This document shows positions 16,497 through 25,101 of a DNA stretch of 64,000 nucleotides, piece by piece. The stretch is from the NCBI RefSeq assembly GCF_003173615.1, contig NZ_QGNA01000004.1:434001-498000 (forward strand), written 5' to 3'. The DNA comes from Falsiroseomonas bella. GTDB taxonomy: Bacteria; Pseudomonadota; Alphaproteobacteria; Acetobacterales; Acetobacteraceae. The position numbers and the translations under genes are program-made. Below the pieces are notes generated by a model. That model was not told the origin of the DNA. It saw only the letters and a program-made list of their open reading frames with translations, and made no database searches. The first letter of the stretch is position 1. Each line of letters begins with the position of its first letter.

Positions 16497-18221
16497 TCAT
16501 CCGCCGAAGGCGCCGACCGGTGCGCCGGCGACGCCAGGTTCGAAGGCGAAGACCGAGCCCGACAGCGGCGCCTCCGCGAGTTGCGCAGCCGAAAGCCGCA
16601 CCCGCGCGCTGGTCACGAAGAGCGTGCGCAGATCCTTGCCGCCGAAGCAGACCGAGGACGGCCGCGGCACCGGCAGCGAGACGAAGCGGTCGAGCGTTCC
16701 ATCCGGCGCATGACGCGCCACGCCCCAGCCATCCCAGAGCGCGATCCAGACGAAGCCCTCCGCATCCACCGCGAGGCCGTCCGGCTTCGCAGGGCCAGCG
16801 AAGGTCACGAAGGGCCGCTTGCTGGTCGCGGCGCCGGTGGCGAGGTCGTAGTCGTAGGCGTAGACCGTCCGCGTACCGGTGTCGGTGAAGTAGAAGATGC
16901 GGTTGTCCGGGCTCCAGCCGAGGCCGTTCGAGATGTGCAGCCCCGTCTCCACCGCGGTCAGCCGCAGATCGGGATCGAGCCGCCACAGCGTGCCCTGGCC
17001 GGGCCCTGCATCGATCGCCATGGTGCCGGCGAAGAGCCGCCCGGCGCGGTCGCATTTCGCGTCGTTGAAGCGGTTGCCCGGCTTGTCGGGCTCCGCGACG
17101 CAGAGCGTGCCCGTCACGCCGGCCTCGAGATCGAGCGCGCGGAAGGAATTGCCCATCGCCGCGACGAAGCCGCCCTTCGTGCGCGGCACGACGGCACCGA
17201 CGAGCTCGCCCACCGGCAGCGCGCGATCCTCGCCGCGCGCGACGTCGCTGAGATGCACCGCGGGTGCGAGGATATCCACCCAGAGCAGGCGCTGCGCATC
17301 GGCCAGCCAGACCGGACCCTCGCCCAGGAACGGCCGCGCCTCGATCGCGCAGCGCACGCCCGGGCTCGGTGGCGCGGACGGCCGCGTGGTGGCGATGGAC
17401 ATTTCGACATGCCCCGCATTGCCGGAGATGCGCCGCGCCGCCTCGATCACCTCGCGCCCCAGCGCATGCAGGCGATCCGGCGGCAGGCGGAAGCTGGGGC
17501 CGAGCACGCAGACCGCGGCGATCGGCTCGCCGAGATGGTCCACCACCGGCGCGGCGACGGCGGCCACGCCCTCCGTGCTTTCCTCGCGCGAGACGGCGTA
17601 GCCGCGCGCCTTCACCAGATCGAGGTCGCGCTGGAAGGCGGCGGGATCGGTGATGGTCGCGGCCGTCAGCGGCGTGAGCGACACGGACCGTATGCGCCGG
17701 CGCCGTTCCGGCGGGGGCAGATGCGCCAGCATCGCCTTGCCGCAGGCCGAGGCATGCAGCGGTGCGCGCGCGCCGATGCCGTTGCCGAGCCGCACGCCGC
17801 TCCGCGCCGCCTCGCGCTGGTCCACATAGACGCAACCATCGCCGTCGAGCAGCGCGAGGCGCGCCGTCTCGCCGCTGTCGGCGGCAAGCCGCGCGAGCTC
17901 CGGCTCCGCCGCGCCGCGCAGGTCGAGCGAGTCCCAGACGCGATGCGCCATCTCGAAGACCTTGAGGCCAAGGCGCCAGCTTCCTTCCTCGGAATCCTGG
18001 CGGAGCAGCCCGGCCTCGGAGAGGGCGCCGAGCATGCGGTGCACGGTGCCGCGCGGCAGCCCGGCCTGTTCCGCGATGGCAGCGGTGCGCAGCGGCCCCT
18101 GGGTGGCGACGATGTCGAGCAGGCGCAGGGCCCGGACCAGGGCCTGGGTGCCCTGGGTGGCGCTGTCCGGCTGGGGCGGGGTGGGCCGGCTGGCCGGCTT
18201 GGCCCGCGGGGTCGCCACCAT
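16497..18221 (-). CDS. IclR transcriptional regulator fused to SMP-30/gluconolactonase
   Basis: A 574-residue two-part protein in one uninterrupted frame. Residues about 22-75 are an IclR winged HTH (LRTAAIAEQAGLPRGTVHRML). Residues 80-275 are the IclR effector-binding domain with its conserved end VSREESTEGVAAVAAPV. Residues about 285-565 are a six-bladed SMP-30/gluconolactonase domain with likely metal ligands Glu301 (FLGEGPVW), an Asn in HISNGLGWSPD and an Asp in PDGLAVDAEG. Either half is normally a separate gene. As the first gene of the catabolic operon, it would both control transcription and hydrolyse the lactone made by the SDR. A 15-bp inverted repeat just before its start could be its own operator. 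Confidence 0.92.
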   Translation of the reverse strand: MVATPRAKPASRPTPPQPDSATQGTQALVRALRLLDIVATQGPLRTAAIAEQAGLPRGTVHRMLGALSEAGLLRQDSEEGSWRLGLKVFEMAHRVWDSLDLRGAAEPELARLAADSGETARLALLDGDGCVYVDQREAARSGVRLGNGIGARAPLHASACGKAMLAHLPPPERRRRIRSVSLTPLTAATITDPAAFQRDLDLVKARGYAVSREESTEGVAAVAAPVVDHLGEPIAAVCVLGPSFRLPPDRLHALGREVIEAARRISGNAGHVEMSIATTRPSAPPSPGVRCAIEARPFLGEGPVWLADAQRLLWVDILAPAVHLSDVARGEDRALPVGELVGAVVPRTKGGFVAAMGNSFRALDLEAGVTGTLCVAEPDKPGNRFNDAKCDRAGRLFAGTMAIDAGPGQGTLWRLDPDLRLTAVETGLHISNGLGWSPDNRIFYFTDTGTRTVYAYDYDLATGAATSKRPFVTFAGPAKPDGLAVDAEGFVWIALWDGWGVARHAPDGTLDRFVSLPVPRPSSVCFGGKDLRTLFVTSARVRLSAAQLAEAPLSGSVFAFEPGVAGAPVGAFGG

Positions 18222-18232
18222 ATGGGCACCTC

Positions 18233-18247
18233 GACCACGATGTGGTC
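18233..18247. promoter_or_regulatory. Inverted repeat, candidate operator of the IclR fusion
   Basis: GACCAC and GTGGTC form a perfect 6-bp inverted repeat around GAT, 11 bases upstream of the IclR-SMP-30 start codon and within the 121-base gap shared with the divergent arsenic operon. This fits autoregulation by an IclR protein. Assignment is from position and symmetry only. Confidence 0.5.
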
Positions 18248-18342
18248 AGCGGAGGCTATGCGCGCTGGCCGCCGGGTGCAAGCGCCCAGGAGTGTCACGG
18301 AAGTTTCTCGTTACGCGGCATCCTTTCGACTATCCTGGAAAC

Positions 18343-19197
18343 ATGGAATTGGACGAGGCCGCCACCGCCTTCACCGCCATCGGCCAGCCGACGCGGCTGC
18401 ACCTGCTGCGCATCCTGCTGGGTGCCGGGCCGTCCGGGCTTGCGGCGGGTGAACTCGGCCTGCGGCTCGGCGTGCCGGCCTCGACGCTGTCCTTCCATCT
18501 CCGTGCGCTCGAGGGCAGCGGGCTGATCGCCGCGACGCGGCACGGGCGGAGCCTGGTCTATGCGGCGCAGATCGCGCGGCTGCGCGGCCTGCTGGCTTTC
18601 CTTGCCGAGGCCTGCTGCGACGGCGATCCGGCGCGCTGCGGCGACCTGCACCGGCTGCTCGACACCCATGGGGAGATCGCCAGGATGGAGAAGCCGTCCT
18701 TCAACGTGCTGTTCCTGTGCACGCGCAATTCGGCCCGCTCGATCATGGCCGAGGCCATCCTGAACGGCATCGGCGCGGGACGCTTCCGCGCGTTCTCCGC
18801 CGGCTCCGCGCCGAGCGAGACCGGGCCGCTGCCGGAGGTGCTGAGCCAGCTGAAGGCGCTGGGCCATGATGTCTCGGCGCTGCGCTCGAAGTCCTGGGAC
18901 GCGTTCACCGGCCCCGATGCGCCGCGCATCGATTTCGTCATCGCGCTCTGCGACACGCTGGCCGGCCAGGTCTGCCCGGATTTCGGGGAGACGACGATCA
19001 CCGCGGCCTGGCCGCTGCCCGACCCGTCCAAGTTCACCGGCAGCGCGACGGAGCGCGCGACGCTGCTGAACGAGCTCTATGCCGCGCTGCATCGCCGCCT
19101 CGGCATCTTCACCGCGCTGCCCTTCGAAGCGCTGGACCGCATGGCGCTGAAGGCGCGGGTGGACGAGCTCGCCGATCCGCATGCGATGGCACGCTGA
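18343..19197 (+). CDS. ArsR repressor fused to LMW-phosphatase-type arsenate reductase (ArsR-ArsC)
   Basis: A 284-residue fusion. Residues 1-115 are an ArsR/SmtB winged HTH ([19 protein letters not shown]). Candidate As(III) ligands Cys91, Cys92 and Cys99 lie in [10 protein letters not shown], the pattern of C-terminal-site ArsR proteins. From residue 119 follows an arsenate reductase domain with the CX5R loop Cys126-TRNSA-Arg132 and later Cys residues in [11 protein letters not shown]. One protein thus reduces arsenate and can sense the arsenite formed. No clear ribosome binding site precedes the ATG, so leaderless translation is possible. It heads an operon with GAPDH and ArsJ. Such fusions are known, though uncommon. 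Confidence 0.93.
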   Translation: MELDEAATAFTAIGQPTRLHLLRILLGAGPSGLAAGELGLRLGVPASTLSFHLRALEGSGLIAATRHGRSLVYAAQIARLRGLLAFLAEACCDGDPARCGDLHRLLDTHGEIARMEKPSFNVLFLCTRNSARSIMAEAILNGIGAGRFRAFSAGSAPSETGPLPEVLSQLKALGHDVSALRSKSWDAFTGPDAPRIDFVIALCDTLAGQVCPDFGETTITAAWPLPDPSKFTGSATERATLLNELYAALHRRLGIFTALPFEALDRMALKARVDELADPHAMAR

Positions 19198-19216
19198 GAC
19201 GCAGGGGACGGACGCG

Positions 19217-20260
19217 ATGAGGGTGGGTATCAGCGGCATGGGCCGCATCGGGCGGCTGGCGCTGCGCGCTGCGATGGGCGCGGCGGAGCGGCCCGCAGAT
19301 GACCCGCGCCGTGGCAACCGGCTGGAGGTCGTGCACCTCAACGAGATCAGGGGCGGCGCGGCGGCCACGGCGCATCTGCTGGAGTTCGACAGCGTGCAGG
19401 GCCGCTGGCGCGCGCCCATCGCCGCGCAGGGGCAGGACGCCATCCGCATCGGCGACCGGCGCCTGTCCTTCTCCGAGCAGCCGCACCCGGCCGAGATCCC
19501 CTGGGGCGATCTCGGCGTAGACGTCGTGCTGGAATGCACCGGCAAGTTCCTGGCGCCGGAGACGCTGGAAGGCCACCTGCGGCGCGGCGCGAAGCGCGTG
19601 ATCGTCGCCGCGCCGGTGAAGTTCGACAGCGTGCTCAACGTGGTGGTCGGGGTGAACCACCACCTCTACGACCCGGCGCGGCACCCGATCGTCACCGCGG
19701 CCTCCTGCACCACCAACTGCCTCGCTCCGGTGGTGAAGGTGGTGCATGAGGCGATCGGCATCCGGCATGGCCAGATCACCACCATCCACGACCCCACCAA
19801 CACCAATGTCGTCGTGGACGCGCCGCACAAGGACCTGCGGCGGGCGCGCAGCGCGATGCTGTCTCTCTCGCCCACGACCACGGGCAGTGCGACGGCGATC
19901 GCGCTGATCTATCCGGAACTGAAGGGCAAGCTGAACGGCCATGCGGTGCGCGCGCCGGTGCTGAACGCCTCCCTTACCGACTGCGTCTTCGAGATGGCGC
20001 GCGAGACCAGCGCGGAGGAGGTGAACGCGCTGTTCGCTGCCGCGGCCGCGGGGCCGCTGGCGGGCATTCTGGGCTACGAGGAACGGCCGCTCGTCTCCGC
20101 CGACTACGCCCGCGACACGCGCAGCGCCATCGTGGACGCGCCGAGCACACTGGTGACCGACGGCACGCTGCTGAAGGTCTATGCCTGGTACGACAACGAG
20201 ATGGGCTATGCCTGCCGCATGGTGGACCTGGCCTGCCACATGGAGCGCGCCGGGCTGTGA
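19217..20260 (+). CDS. ArsJ-associated glyceraldehyde-3-phosphate dehydrogenase
   Basis: A 347-residue type I GAPDH with an N-terminal NAD motif ([14 protein letters not shown]), active-site Cys in [11 protein letters not shown] and catalytic His in [13 protein letters not shown] context. In arsenic operons this enzyme uses arsenate in place of phosphate and makes 1-arseno-3-phosphoglycerate, which ArsJ exports. ATG 19217 lies 19 bases after the arsRC stop. A longer frame to 19181 would overlap arsRC and adds unrelated residues. The arsJ GTG start overlaps the stop by 4 bases. The operon position, not the sequence alone, sets it apart from a glycolytic GAPDH. Confidence 0.93.
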   Translation: MRVGISGMGRIGRLALRAAMGAAERPADDPRRGNRLEVVHLNEIRGGAAATAHLLEFDSVQGRWRAPIAAQGQDAIRIGDRRLSFSEQPHPAEIPWGDLGVDVVLECTGKFLAPETLEGHLRRGAKRVIVAAPVKFDSVLNVVVGVNHHLYDPARHPIVTAASCTTNCLAPVVKVVHEAIGIRHGQITTIHDPTNTNVVVDAPHKDLRRARSAMLSLSPTTTGSATAIALIYPELKGKLNGHAVRAPVLNASLTDCVFEMARETSAEEVNALFAAAAAGPLAGILGYEERPLVSADYARDTRSAIVDAPSTLVTDGTLLKVYAWYDNEMGYACRMVDLACHMERAGL

Positions 20261-21498
20261 GCGTCGCCCTCGGCCGCACCCCGTCCGTGCGCAGCTATGC
20301 CATCGTCACGGCGGCCTATTGGGGCTTCACGCTGACCGACGGCGCGCTGCGGATGCTGGTGCTGCTGCATTTCTTCCGCCTCGGCTACTCGCCCGTCACC
20401 CTCGCCTTCCTGTTCCTGCTGTACGAGGCGGCGGGCATCGCGGCGAACCTGATCGGCGGCTGGCTGGCCACGCGCTTCGGCATCGCGCGGATGCTCGCGG
20501 TCGGGCTTGCCACGCAGATCGCCGGCTTCCTGATGCTCTCGGCGGTCTCGCCCGACTGGGCGGCGGCGCTCTCGGTGGCATGGGTGGTCGCGGCGCAGGG
20601 CGTCTGCGGCATCGCGAAGGACCTGACCAAGACCGCGTCGAAATCCGCCATCAAGCTGACCGCCGGCGAGGCGTCCGGCCGGCTGTTCCGATGGGTCGCC
20701 TTCTTCACCGGCAGCAAGAACGCGATGAAGGGCGCGGGCTTCTTCCTTGGCGGCCTGCTGCTGGAGGCCTTCGGCTTCCGCTTCGCCCTGTGGCTCATGG
20801 CCGCCGCGCTGGCGGTCGTGCTGGCCGGCGTTGTGCTGTCCCTGCCGCCGATGATGGGCAGGGCGAAGCCGTCGCGCTCGGCGCGCGAGTTCATGGCGAA
20901 GAGCCGCGGCGTGAACCTTCTGGCCGCGGCCCGCGTCTTCCTGTTCGGTGCGCGCGATGTCTGGTTCGTCGTCGGCCTGCCCGTATTCCTCTACGCTTCG
21001 GGCTGGAGCTTCACGGCGGTGGGCGGCTTCCTCGCCCTCTGGACGATCGGCTACGGCGCGATCCAGGCTGCGGCGCCGATGCTGGTGCGTCGCAGCGACG
21101 ACGGCCTGTCGCGGGAGGTGCCAGCGGCGCGCCTCTGGTCCCTGCTGCTGGCCATCGTGCCAGCCGCGCTGGCGGTTCTGGTGATCGGCGGCGCGCCGCG
21201 CCCGGACCTGCTCGTGCCGCTCGGCCTCTGCGTGTTCGGGGTGGTCTTCGCGGTCAACTCCTCGCTGCATTCCTATCTCGTCCTCGCCTATGCCGGCAGC
21301 GAGAAGGCGGCGGAGGATGTCGGCTTCTACTACGCGGCCAATGCAGCCGGGCGCTTCGCCGGCACGCTGCTGTCGGGGCTGCTCCATGCCTGGGGCGGCA
21401 TCGCCGCCTGCCTGCTGGGCTCCGCCCTGATGCTGCTGGCATGCTGGGCCATCACGTTGCGCCTGCCCGCCGCAGGCCCGGATGCGGTGCGGCATTGA
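20257..21498 (+). CDS. arsJ: Organoarsenical efflux MFS transporter ArsJ
   Basis: A 413-residue major-facilitator protein with about 12 hydrophobic helices. It matches the ArsJ family, which exports 1-arseno-3-phosphoglycerate; the compound then breaks down to arsenate outside. The conserved ArsJ-like region [18 protein letters not shown] lies in the central loop between helices. It starts with GTG at 20257, overlapping the GAPDH stop (GTGA), so translation is coupled. No ArsB or Acr3 arsenite pump is present in the operon or the window. Confidence 0.93.
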   Translation: MSVALGRTPSVRSYAIVTAAYWGFTLTDGALRMLVLLHFFRLGYSPVTLAFLFLLYEAAGIAANLIGGWLATRFGIARMLAVGLATQIAGFLMLSAVSPDWAAALSVAWVVAAQGVCGIAKDLTKTASKSAIKLTAGEASGRLFRWVAFFTGSKNAMKGAGFFLGGLLLEAFGFRFALWLMAAALAVVLAGVVLSLPPMMGRAKPSRSAREFMAKSRGVNLLAAARVFLFGARDVWFVVGLPVFLYASGWSFTAVGGFLALWTIGYGAIQAAAPMLVRRSDDGLSREVPAARLWSLLLAIVPAALAVLVIGGAPRPDLLVPLGLCVFGVVFAVNSSLHSYLVLAYAGSEKAAEDVGFYYAANAAGRFAGTLLSGLLHAWGGIAACLLGSALMLLACWAITLRLPAAGPDAVRH

Positions 21499-21687
21499 CG
21501 GATCGGTGAGCCGGGCAGATCACCGCCGACCTGCTGGCGGGAGCTGACCGGACCTGATCGGTCGCCGCGGCGCCGTCACGCCCGCGTGCGCCTGCCGCGC
21601 CACCCGCGTCGCCACGATCCGCCGCCTGGCTGCGTTGCATGCGCGATGCGCCGCGATGCGGCGGACGGACGGAGAAGGAGCAGCGAC

Positions 21688-22062
21688 ATGGCGGGATGCG
21701 GCAAGCACGGCCCCGCGCGCATCGCCACGGTGCTCGCGCTGGCCGGCACGGCGATGCCGGCGGCGGCGCAGCCCTATGAGCGTATGGGCATGTGGCACGG
21801 CGAGTTGGGCTGGGGGCACATGGCGGCGGGCGGGCTGGTCATGCTGCTGTTCTGGGGCGGCCTGATCGCGCTGGTCGTGCTGCTGGTGCGCGCCTTCTCG
21901 GGGGGCGGCACGCGTGATGCCAACGCTCGGCCGCCCGGTGCGAGCGCCCTCGACGTGCTGGAGGAGCGCTTCGCCCGTGGCGAGATCGACCAGCAGGAAT
22001 TCGCGGAACGGCGGCGCGTGCTGCTCGCCGGGCGGGCGGAGGGCTGGCGGAAGGCGCGTTGA
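21688..22062 (+). CDS. Small membrane protein with C-terminal SHOCT domain
   Basis: A 124-residue protein. It has a signal-like N terminus (ARIATVLALAGTAMPAAAQ), a single transmembrane helix (AAGGLVMLLFWGGLIALVVL), and a short C-terminal SHOCT domain (ALDVLEERFARGEIDQQEFAERRRVL). SHOCT domains are thought to help oligomerisation, and such proteins are often found near metal or copper genes. Here it follows the arsenic operon by 189 bases. The start at 21688 has a clear GAAGGAG site; an open frame from 21586 has none. Its role is not known. Confidence 0.85.
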   Translation: MAGCGKHGPARIATVLALAGTAMPAAAQPYERMGMWHGELGWGHMAAGGLVMLLFWGGLIALVVLLVRAFSGGGTRDANARPPGASALDVLEERFARGEIDQQEFAERRRVLLAGRAEGWRKAR

Positions 22063-22073
22063 GCCGCGCGCCG

Positions 22074-23228
22074 CTACAGCGCGGCGCGGAGGGCGGCGAT
22101 GACGCGCCCGACCGCCTCCTCGCTCAGATAGGGGTGCATCGGCAGCGAGAGGATGCGCGTGCACAGCATCTCGCTGACCGGCAGCGGCGGCGGGCCGCCG
22201 GCGATCGAGCCCGCATGCGCCGCGGCATAGGCGGGCTGATGGTGCAGCGGCTTCGGATAGTAGATGCCGCTCGGCACGCCGGCCGCCTTCAGCGCGTCCT
22301 GCACGCGGGCACGGTCCACCCCCTGCGGCAGCAGCACGGAATAGAGACCCCAGGCATGATCGGCGCCGGGCACCGAGCCCGGTGCCTGCACCAGGCCCGA
22401 CAACCCCGCGCCATAGGCGGCCGCGACCTTCGTGCGTGCGGCGAGCTCATCCGCCAGCAGCGGCAGCTTGGTCAGCAGCACCGCCGCCTGCAGCGTGTCG
22501 AGCCGGCCGTTCATGCCGGTGCGCAGCACCTCGTAGCGGCTCTTCCCCTCGCCATGCGTGCGAAGCTGGCGATAGAGCTCGGCGCGCTCGTCGCTGTCGG
22601 TCAGCAGCGCGCCGCCATCGCCGTAGCAGCCGAGCGTCTTGGTCGGATAGAAGCTGAGTGCCGCGGCGTGGCCCCAGCGGCCGAGCCGCTTGCCGTGCAG
22701 CGCCGCGCCGAAGGCCTGCGCGGCGTCATCGAGGGCGAACATCTCCTCCCGCGCGCAGATCGCCTCGATCGCCGGCCAGTCGGCGGGCAGGCCGAACAGG
22801 TCCACGCCCACCACGGCGCGCGGGCGCAGCCGCCCCTCCTTCCGCACCAGCGCGATGCGGCGTTCCAGGTCGGCGATGTCGAGGTTGAAGGTGACCGGGT
22901 CCACATCCACGAAGACCGGCGTGGCGCCCAGCACCAGCGGCACCTCCGCCGTCGCGGTGTAGGTGAAGGCGGGCAGGAACACCGCGTCGCCGCGGCCGAT
23001 CCCCTCCGCCATCATCGCGATCTGCAGCGCATCCGTGCCGGAGGAGACGCCGACCGCATGCGCGCAGCCGGCGAAGTCAGCGAGCTGCGCCTCCAGCTCC
23101 CGCACCTCCGGGCCGTTGATGAAGGCGCCGCTGTCCAGCACGGCGGCGATGCGCCGGTCGAGCTCGTCGCGGATCAGCGCCTGCTGGGCCTTCATGTCGA
23201 ACAGGGCGATGGGAGGCGAGGCGGTCAT
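22074..23228 (-). CDS. DegT/DnrJ/EryC1/StrS-family sugar aminotransferase
   Basis: A 384-residue PLP enzyme that aminates a keto-sugar nucleotide. The PLP-binding Lys is in SFYPTKTLGCYGDGG and the upstream Asp in ALDDAAQAFGA. The C-terminal HHQPAY segment is also typical of the family. It stands alone: no sugar-nucleotide dehydratase, oxidase or glycosyltransferase is adjacent, so its exact product cannot be assigned. It is convergent with the SHOCT gene (11 bases between stops). Start ATG 23228 agrees with the usual family N terminus. Confidence 0.92.
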   Translation of the reverse strand: MTASPPIALFDMKAQQALIRDELDRRIAAVLDSGAFINGPEVRELEAQLADFAGCAHAVGVSSGTDALQIAMMAEGIGRGDAVFLPAFTYTATAEVPLVLGATPVFVDVDPVTFNLDIADLERRIALVRKEGRLRPRAVVGVDLFGLPADWPAIEAICAREEMFALDDAAQAFGAALHGKRLGRWGHAAALSFYPTKTLGCYGDGGALLTDSDERAELYRQLRTHGEGKSRYEVLRTGMNGRLDTLQAAVLLTKLPLLADELAARTKVAAAYGAGLSGLVQAPGSVPGADHAWGLYSVLLPQGVDRARVQDALKAAGVPSGIYYPKPLHHQPAYAAAHAGSIAGGPPPLPVSEMLCTRILSLPMHPYLSEEAVGRVIAALRAAL

Positions 23229-23441
23229 GGGGATCCGTGGCAGGGAGTCTGTCCGTGCTGCATAGACCCTCCCCCCCGCGCCGGCCAAATCACCCGGGGT
23301 TTCGCCGCGTTGCGCCCTGGGATTTCCGATACGGCGCCGGGACTCCGGGCCGCTTGGCAGCGGCCGAGCCGATGGCCTAGCGTAAGAGTTCCGGCGACGG
23401 GCGTTCAGCCTTCGCGGGGGCAAGGAAGGAGGACCGCGAAG

Positions 23442-23864
23442 ATGCGGCGAATGAGTTGGCTGCCAGCCATGACGCTGGCATTCGGGCTGTCGGCGAGTGC
23501 CGCCATGGCTCAGGGCACCGCCACCCAGACGACGCGGGCGGAGCCGCTTTCGATGAGCGCGCTGGCCTCGATGTGCGCCGCCTCGCCCTCCGGCGAATCG
23601 CCGCTCGCGGCCTTCTGTCAGGGCGTGATCGTGGGCGCGGGCCAGTATCACAGCGCCGTCTCGGCGGCGAATGGCCGGCCGATCTTCTGCCTGCCGGAAC
23701 CCAGCCCCACCATGCAGGACGTGCAGACCGCCTTCGTGCGCTGGGCTGCCGCCAACACGCAGTACAGCAGCGAACTGGCGGTGTCGGCGCTGATGCGCTT
23801 CGCGGCCAGCACCTATCCCTGCCCGCCGCAGCCCGCCCCGGCGCAGCCGGCCCGTCGGCGCTGA
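23442..23864 (+). CDS. Secreted Rap1a/Tai-like protein
   Basis: A 140-residue exported protein with a signal peptide ending at SAAMAQ. The mature part keeps the Cys pattern of the Rap1a/Tai fold: LASMCAAS, FCQGVIVGAGQ, FCLPEP and a final YPC. The family includes periplasmic immunity proteins for Tae/Ssp amidase effectors, but many members are standalone and have other, unknown roles; no type VI secretion gene or amidase is nearby. The start is set by AAGGAAGGAGG upstream of ATG 23442. A glycine-zipper lipoprotein gene follows after 16 bases, probably in the same transcript. Confidence 0.72.
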   Translation: MRRMSWLPAMTLAFGLSASAAMAQGTATQTTRAEPLSMSALASMCAASPSGESPLAAFCQGVIVGAGQYHSAVSAANGRPIFCLPEPSPTMQDVQTAFVRWAAANTQYSSELAVSALMRFAASTYPCPPQPAPAQPARRR

Positions 23865-23880
23865 GCCAGAGGAACCCAAG

Positions 23881-24099
23881 ATGCGACGTCTCATCCTGAT
23901 CCTGCCCGTGGCGATCGGTCTGGCCGGCTGCGCGGACATGTCCTCCTCCCAGCGCGCCACGGCGACCGGCGCTGGTGTCGGCGCGCTCGGCGGCGCGGCG
24001 ATCGGCTCGCTCTCCGGCAACGCCGGCATGGGTGCCCTGATCGGCGCCGGCGTCGGCGGCGCCAGCGGCTTCCTGATCGACCGGAGCCGCACGCAGTGA
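23881..24099 (+). CDS. Glycine-zipper outer-membrane lipoprotein
   Basis: A 72-residue lipoprotein. The lipobox is LAGC (Cys18 after IGLAG). The rest is nearly all a glycine zipper (GAGVGALGGAAIGSL, GMGALIGAGVGGASG), the type that forms packed membrane helices in OmpA-like or SlyB-like small lipoproteins. It lies 16 bases after the Rap1a-like gene and before a strong palindrome. Exact function is unknown; a role in the cell envelope is likely. Confidence 0.85.
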   Translation: MRRLILILPVAIGLAGCADMSSSQRATATGAGVGALGGAAIGSLSGNAGMGALIGAGVGGASGFLIDRSRTQ

Positions 24100-24109
24100 T
24101 GTGAACCGG

Positions 24110-24133
24110 CCGGGGCGGCGCGCGCCGCCCCGG
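24110..24133. terminator. 24-bp perfect palindrome after the lipoprotein gene
   Basis: A fully self-complementary GC stretch, starting CCGGGGCGGCGC, begins 10 bases after the stop of the glycine-zipper gene and lies about 120 bases before fabI. It has no loop or T-run, but as RNA it would form a very strong hairpin. It probably ends or protects the upstream transcript. Confidence 0.5.
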
Positions 24134-24255
24134 TGGCCACGCCCCTCGTCTTGGGGCGTGACGGGCGGCCTTGCGTGATGCACGCTCCGCGTCCCGCCAT
24201 CCGGGTGTCGCCGGGGCGCCGCCCGCCCTGGCGCAGCCACCAGACCGAGCGTGCC

Positions 24256-25077
24256 ATGACCGACCGCCCGATCGATCCCCTGCCGCGGGTCTGGGACCCG
24301 AACGACCGCATCGGCGACATGCTCAAGGGCAAGCGCGGCCTGGTCGTCGGCATCGCCAACGCGGATTCCATCGCCTATGGCTGCGCGGCCAAGCTGCGCG
24401 CCTTCGGCGCGGAACTCGCCGTCACCTGGCTCAACGCCAAGGCGGAGCGCTTCGTCCGCCCGCTGGCCGAGCAACTCCAGGCCTCCATCGCGATGCCGCT
24501 CGATGTCGAGCAGCCTGGCGAGATGGAGGCTGTCTTCGCGCGCATCGCGGCGGAATGGGGCCGGCTCGACTTCGTCATCCATTCGATCGCCTTCGCCCCG
24601 CGCGAGGACCTGCATGGCCGCGTGGTGGACTGCTCGGCAGAGGGCTTCACCCAGGCGATGCGGGTCTCGTGCTGGTCCTTCCTGCGCATGGCGAAGCTCG
24701 CCGAGCCGCTGATGACCCGGGGCGGCGTGCTGGCGACGATGAGCTACTACGGCGCCGACAAGGTGGTGGGGAACTACAACATCATGGGCCCGGTGAAGGC
24801 CGCGCTGGAGGCGTCCGTGCGTTACGCCGCGGCCGAGCTCGGGCCCAAGGGCATCCGCGTCTTCGCCGTCTCGCCGGGGCCGCTGAAGACCCGCGCCGCC
24901 AGCGGCATCGCGCATTTCGACGAACTCGTGGACATGGCGCAGAGCCGTGCGCCGGCGCAGCGGCTGGTGGACATCGCCGAGGTCGGGCGCGTCGTCGCCT
25001 TCCTGGTCGGCGGCGCCTCCTCCGGCATGACGGGCGACACGATCTACGTGGATGGCGGCCTGCACAACATGGCCTGA
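24256..25077 (+). CDS. fabI: Enoyl-[acyl-carrier-protein] reductase FabI
   Basis: A 273-residue SDR-type enzyme that carries out the last reduction in each fatty-acid elongation cycle, using NADH. The FabI nucleotide site GIANADSIAYGCAAKL is clear, and the catalytic Tyr-Lys pair lies in SYYGADKVVGNYNIMGPVK. The segment SPGPLKTRAASGI is the usual substrate loop. The ATG at 24256 (MTDRPIDPLPRVW) is chosen over upstream in-frame starts that would add unrelated residues. ackA follows after 24 bases. This fabI-ackA pairing is seen in other Alphaproteobacteria. Confidence 0.95.
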   Translation: MTDRPIDPLPRVWDPNDRIGDMLKGKRGLVVGIANADSIAYGCAAKLRAFGAELAVTWLNAKAERFVRPLAEQLQASIAMPLDVEQPGEMEAVFARIAAEWGRLDFVIHSIAFAPREDLHGRVVDCSAEGFTQAMRVSCWSFLRMAKLAEPLMTRGGVLATMSYYGADKVVGNYNIMGPVKAALEASVRYAAAELGPKGIRVFAVSPGPLKTRAASGIAHFDELVDMAQSRAPAQRLVDIAEVGRVVAFLVGGASSGMTGDTIYVDGGLHNMA

Positions 25078-25101
25078 TCCACGGGGCCGGAGACCAACCC
25101 G

